A stretch of 64,000 nt of DNA from Mannheimia pernigra (GTDB taxonomy: Bacteria > Pseudomonadota > Gammaproteobacteria > Enterobacterales > Pasteurellaceae): positions 682,001 through 746,000 of the forward strand of contig NZ_CP055305.1 of the NCBI RefSeq assembly GCF_013377995.1, written 5' to 3'. How positions within the stretch are numbered: the first letter of the stretch is position 1; the number at the start of each line of letters is the position of its first letter. A program made the position numbers and the translations under genes. Below are positions 61,354 to 64,000 of the stretch, one piece after another. Below the pieces are notes generated by a model. It saw only the letters and a list, made by a program, of their open reading frames with translations. It was not told where the DNA came from and ran no database searches.

Positions 61354-61845
61354 TTAACGTACACGCAATACTTGACCAACTTTTAATGCAGCGTTTACGT
61401 TTAACCCATTTAAGCTAGCAATTTTGTTAGCACTTGTACCGGTTAAATAACCAACTAAATAAAGGGTATCGCTTTTGCCTACGGTGTAAGAGTTATTGGT
61501 ATAACAGCCTTTGCTAATTTGTGAATAGATAGGGGCATTGTTGCTATCTCGTACTACTTTGCAGTGACCAACCATTTCTACTTGCGAAACATCACTATTA
61601 GTTGAAACAGGCATCGGAGCTGGTGCTGCAGAGATAGGTTGTGCTGGCGAGTAAACGGGTTGTGCTACCGCAACTGGTTGATTCATCGAATCTGGCATTG
61701 GTGCTGCTTGAATGTTATCTGCTGATTGCCAAGTTGCGTCAACATCGGTAGTTTCAACACTTGATACGCTAGACTCGCTTGAGCTAGTAGAACAGCCCAC
61801 TAAAGCGAAAGAAGCGAGAGATAAAACAAAAAATGATTTTTTCAT
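61354..61845 (-). CDS. LysM-domain lipoprotein, NlpD N-terminal paralog
   Basis: 163-aa lipoprotein. Lipobox FALVGCST (Cys18), then the motif WQSADNIQAAPMPDSMNQP (about 39-57), a Pro/Ala-rich spacer, and a LysM domain (about 115-163; VRDSNNAPIYSQISKGCYTNNSYTVGKSDTLYLVGYLTG, in parts). NlpD has the parallel IPRDANNAPMYNQIQKGFYDGSTYTVRKGDTMFLIAYIVG. So it resembles the N-terminal half of NlpD without the LytM domain. It probably anchors to peptidoglycan. Third gene after surE and yqaA. Confidence 0.82.
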   Translation of the reverse strand: MKKSFFVLSLASFALVGCSTSSSESSVSSVETTDVDATWQSADNIQAAPMPDSMNQPVAVAQPVYSPAQPISAAPAPMPVSTNSDVSQVEMVGHCKVVRDSNNAPIYSQISKGCYTNNSYTVGKSDTLYLVGYLTGTSANKIASLNGLNVNAALKVGQVLRVR

Positions 61846-61864
61846 TATTTTCTATCCTTAAAAT

Positions 61865-62449
61865 TTAGTTTAATAATTTGTAAATAAGATAAGCAACTAC
61901 CGCAAGTACGATAGTTCCCCAGCCAATTAATTCAATAGAGTGGTGAATTCTGGCTTCATATTTTTTACCACCCCAAGCGGAAAGTTTTGCCACTAGAATA
62001 AAACGGGCAAAACGAGAAATTGCAGCGGTAATGACGAACGGAAAAAACGCCATTTGTAATATACCCGCACACACAGTAAACACTTTAAACGGAATAGGCG
62101 AGAAACCCGCTAAAAACACGACTGCCACTCCCCAGGTTTCAAACCACATTTTGGCTCTATCAAAGTTTGCTTGCATTCCCCAGTTGGCAATGATGCCTTG
62201 TACCCAATCAGTGGCATATACACCGATAAAATAACCGACGATACCGCCTAATACAGAAGCAATAGTGGTATAAACCGCATATTTAAACGTATTCTCTGGT
62301 CTTGACATTGACATCGGAATGAGCATTACATCAGGCAGAATTGGGAAGAAAATTGCCTCAATAAAACTTACAAAACTCAGCCAAAATGCTGCTAAGCGGT
62401 GTTTTGATAACTCAATGGTTTTGTCATAAATTTTTTCAAACAGTTTCAT
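61865..62449 (-). CDS. yqaA: YqaA-family (DedA-like) membrane protein
   Basis: 194-aa inner-membrane protein of the YqaA/SNARE-associated (DedA-related) family. Features: FVSFIEAIFFPILPDVMLIPM (about residues 26-46, in part), GGIVGYFIG with the conserved Gly, FLAGFSPIPFKVFTVCAG (about 112-129) and ISRFARF. Relatives are implicated in lipid flipping and envelope homeostasis. Its start overlaps surE by 14 bases, so the two are co-translated. Confidence 0.85.
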   Translation of the reverse strand: MKLFEKIYDKTIELSKHRLAAFWLSFVSFIEAIFFPILPDVMLIPMSMSRPENTFKYAVYTTIASVLGGIVGYFIGVYATDWVQGIIANWGMQANFDRAKMWFETWGVAVVFLAGFSPIPFKVFTVCAGILQMAFFPFVITAAISRFARFILVAKLSAWGGKKYEARIHHSIELIGWGTIVLAVVAYLIYKLLN

Positions 62450-63224
62450 TAAAAATGCCTTTTAACGCCGCAATTGCTTTATGTGCGGTCATATCGACTT
62501 GAATAGGCGTGATAGAAACACAATCCCGATTTAACGCATAAAAATCCGTGCCATCACTTTCATCTATCGGATCGCCTGTTATGCCAATCCAATACACATC
62601 AGCATTGCGAGGATCTTTCTGTTTTACAATTTCCGCCGCCGTTGAACGTTCCCCTAAGCGGGTAATCATTGTGCCTTTTAGTTCTGAATAAGGTAAGTTT
62701 GGCACATTCACATTTAAAACGTGGTTGGCTGGAAACATCTGATTTTCCATTTTTGCCAGTAAATCTAATACGACTTGTGCTGCGGTATCAAAATAATTTT
62801 CGCCATCTAAAAACGAAGAATGTTTCCGTCCAACAAGAGAAACGGCAATGCTAGGCAAGGGTAAATGGCGACCTTCTAACGCGGCGGCAACTGTCCCTGA
62901 ATAAACCACATCATCTCCTAGATTTGCACCGTGATTAATACCTGAAATGACTAAATCAAATTGTGCTGCAAATTTACCGTTAAATAATCCATTTAAGGCT
63001 AAATGTACGCAGTCTGCGGGTGTGCCAGCAATTACAGCATAATTATATTCATCAAAACGGTGAACTCTCAATGGATCGGCAAGTGTTAAGCAGCTTGAAG
63101 CAGCACTGCGGTTACGATCTGGGGCAATGATCGTTACGGTATGCCCTGTATTTCTCAATGTTTTCGCTAAAGTTTGAAGGCCGATTGCGTGAAATCCATC
63201 GTCATTACTGATTAAAATTTTCAT
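62436..63224 (-). CDS. surE: 5'/3'-nucleotidase SurE
   Basis: 262-aa metal-dependent nucleotidase that hydrolyses nucleoside monophosphates. N-terminal ILISNDDGFHAIGL carries the metal-binding Asp8 and Asp9, followed by PDRNRSAASSCLTL (about 36-49), VISGINHGANLGDDVVYSGTVAAA (about 90-113, in part). The order truD-surE-(yqaA)-nlpD echoes the enterobacterial truD-surE-pcm-nlpD; pcm is absent. Confidence 0.95.
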   Translation of the reverse strand: MKILISNDDGFHAIGLQTLAKTLRNTGHTVTIIAPDRNRSAASSCLTLADPLRVHRFDEYNYAVIAGTPADCVHLALNGLFNGKFAAQFDLVISGINHGANLGDDVVYSGTVAAALEGRHLPLPSIAVSLVGRKHSSFLDGENYFDTAAQVVLDLLAKMENQMFPANHVLNVNVPNLPYSELKGTMITRLGERSTAAEIVKQKDPRNADVYWIGITGDPIDESDGTDFYALNRDCVSITPIQVDMTAHKAIAALKGIFNETV

Positions 63225-63311
63225 AGTTTCTTTTAGATCTTAAATTGGGTGCTGAATATAAAGTTTGCCATTCTAACAATTTTTCGACAATTTTTTTAGC
63301 TTAAAAGTGTA

Positions 63312-63376
63312 AAAAGCGGTAAGATTTTGTAGATGTTTTGCAAATTGCAAAAAATCTTGTAAATCTAACCGCTTGT
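63312..63376 (-). repeat. Inverted USS-type repeats between truD and surE
   Basis: AAAAGCGGT (63312-63320, two bases from the USS core) and ACCGCTTGT (63368-63376), with AAGATTTTGTAG/TTGTAAATCT-type and TTTTGCAAATTGCAAAA palindromes in between. Possible terminator for truD. Confidence 0.5.
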
Positions 63377-63383
63377 CATAGTG

Positions 63384-64000
63384 CTAAATTGCATTTTCAT
63401 CTGATAACTTAATTAGCTCTCTTACTAATCCTGTTGCATAACTCCCTGAATTTAAAAAGAATTTAAGTCTTAAACCAGATTCTTCAAATATCCATTCTAG
63501 ATGTTGTGGCTTGCAAAGCATTGCTCGGCGAGCGGTGTTCATTTGCTCTTTTTTCATTAATTTAACCAAGTCTGCGTGCTGTTCAATCATTATTTTTTCT
63601 TTTGCATTACTTTCTATTTCAAGGGATTTCTCACCAATTAACGGAGCGGTGAGTTGCACGTCAAAAGACGCTAAACGATGTTGCGTTTCGGCAATGTCTT
63701 CTTGTTTTACACAGAAAAAACTATTTGAGCCAGCAAGTTGAACGTAATCGTTCTCTAGCACTTGATTCATCAAGCCATCAGCAATACGTTGTGAAACGAC
63801 TAAATTAAATACTTCGGCACGAGCGGCTGAGAGATAAAAACTACGTTTTTTGCGATCTTTGACCGTAATTTCGCCTTTTGCCCAACGCAGGGCTTGAGTT
63901 AAGTTATGCCCATCTCGTCCGAAGCGCTGTTCGGTAAAATAATTAGGAAATCCGACCGCTTGTATTTGCTGTAAGCGATGAATGAGATCATCGCTTTTTT
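63384..64000 (-). CDS. truD: tRNA pseudouridine(13) synthase TruD (N-terminal part outside window)
   Basis: C-terminal 205 residues of TruD. The frame is open to the window edge and, before the shorter start at 63773, translates as QAVGFPNYFTEQRFGRDGHN, the conserved TruD motif. GSRRAMLxKP-type ARRAMLCKPQHLEW and FFLNSGSYATGLVRELI close the protein. TruD makes pseudouridine 13 in tRNA-Glu; the catalytic Asp lies upstream of the window edge. Precedes surE as in E. coli. Confidence 0.93.
   Translation of the reverse strand, partial: KSDDLIHRLQQIQAVGFPNYFTEQRFGRDGHNLTQALRWAKGEITVKDRKKRSFYLSAARAEVFNLVVSQRIADGLMNQVLENDYVQLAGSNSFFCVKQEDIAETQHRLASFDVQLTAPLIGEKSLEIESNAKEKIMIEQHADLVKLMKKEQMNTARRAMLCKPQHLEWIFEESGLRLKFFLNSGSYATGLVRELIKLSDENAI

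Overview
The window is a contiguous chromosomal segment from a member of the Pasteurellaceae. The main evidence is the very frequent 9-mer ACAAGCGGT / ACCGCTTGT, the core of the Actinobacillus pleuropneumoniae-type DNA uptake signal sequence (USS). It occurs singly in and between genes and as inverted pairs behind genes. This USS type is known from Mannheimia, Bibersteinia, A. pleuropneumoniae and Haemophilus ducreyi, and gene content (LppB/NlpD-type lipoproteins, an IgA-protease-like autotransporter, a YadA-like adhesin) fits a Mannheimia-like animal commensal or pathogen. Species cannot be fixed from the sequence alone. I saw no rRNA, tRNA, IS element, prophage or CRISPR array.

Layout. 1-8.6 kb: end of a bifunctional penicillin-binding protein, dps behind a near-consensus OxyR site, trmN, rraA, mscS, rluC-folP-yffB-dapE and a CPA1 antiporter. 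8.8-15.1 kb: katA, then dnaK and dnaJ separated by a three-gene insert (VapD-like ribonuclease, a 100-aa unknown, a membrane protein) with a clear sigma-32 promoter before dnaK. 15.2-20.1 kb: a PII protein lacking the uridylylated tyrosine, panF-yhdT, metJ with its Met boxes, mlaA, mpl. 20.2-25.8 kb: a trimeric autotransporter adhesin with sixteen collagen-like 30-residue repeats; its N-terminal region is broken by adjoining poly-C and AC tracts and reads out of frame here. 25.9-33.9 kb: DUF4298, fabR-oxyR, thrC, mgsA, an orphan pqiA, ilvC, purC with a PurR box. 34.0-36.6 kb: hisL attenuator, hisG and hisD only. 36.6-46.7 kb: yceD-rpmF-plsX, ypjD/corB, an NSS transporter with a 33-aa MetS subunit, grxA, srmB, dsbA, yihD and a mobA-mobB fusion. 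46.8-51 kb: an S6-family serine protease autotransporter. 51-64 kb: a sugar-phosphate mutarotase, fabH, trmB-yggL, yggT, a cystine-type ABC transporter, zinc-independent ribosomal proteins L31B/L36B behind a duplicated palindrome, rpe, acpP, tag, and truD-surE-yqaA followed by three related lipoprotein genes ending in nlpD.

How the genes fit together. Most is core metabolism, envelope and translation. An oxidative-stress theme links OxyR (encoded here), its likely targets dps and katA, plus grxA and dsbA. Fatty-acid functions (fabR, plsX, fabH, acpP) are present but scattered. The two surface autotransporters, the VapD insert and the tandem lipoproteins are the accessory or fast-evolving parts. 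The most noteworthy points are the doubly repetitive, out-of-frame start of the adhesin, the PII protein without Tyr51, the VapD-centred insert inside dnaKJ, and the paired CCATAA-N5-TTATGG operator-like sites before the alternative ribosomal protein operon.
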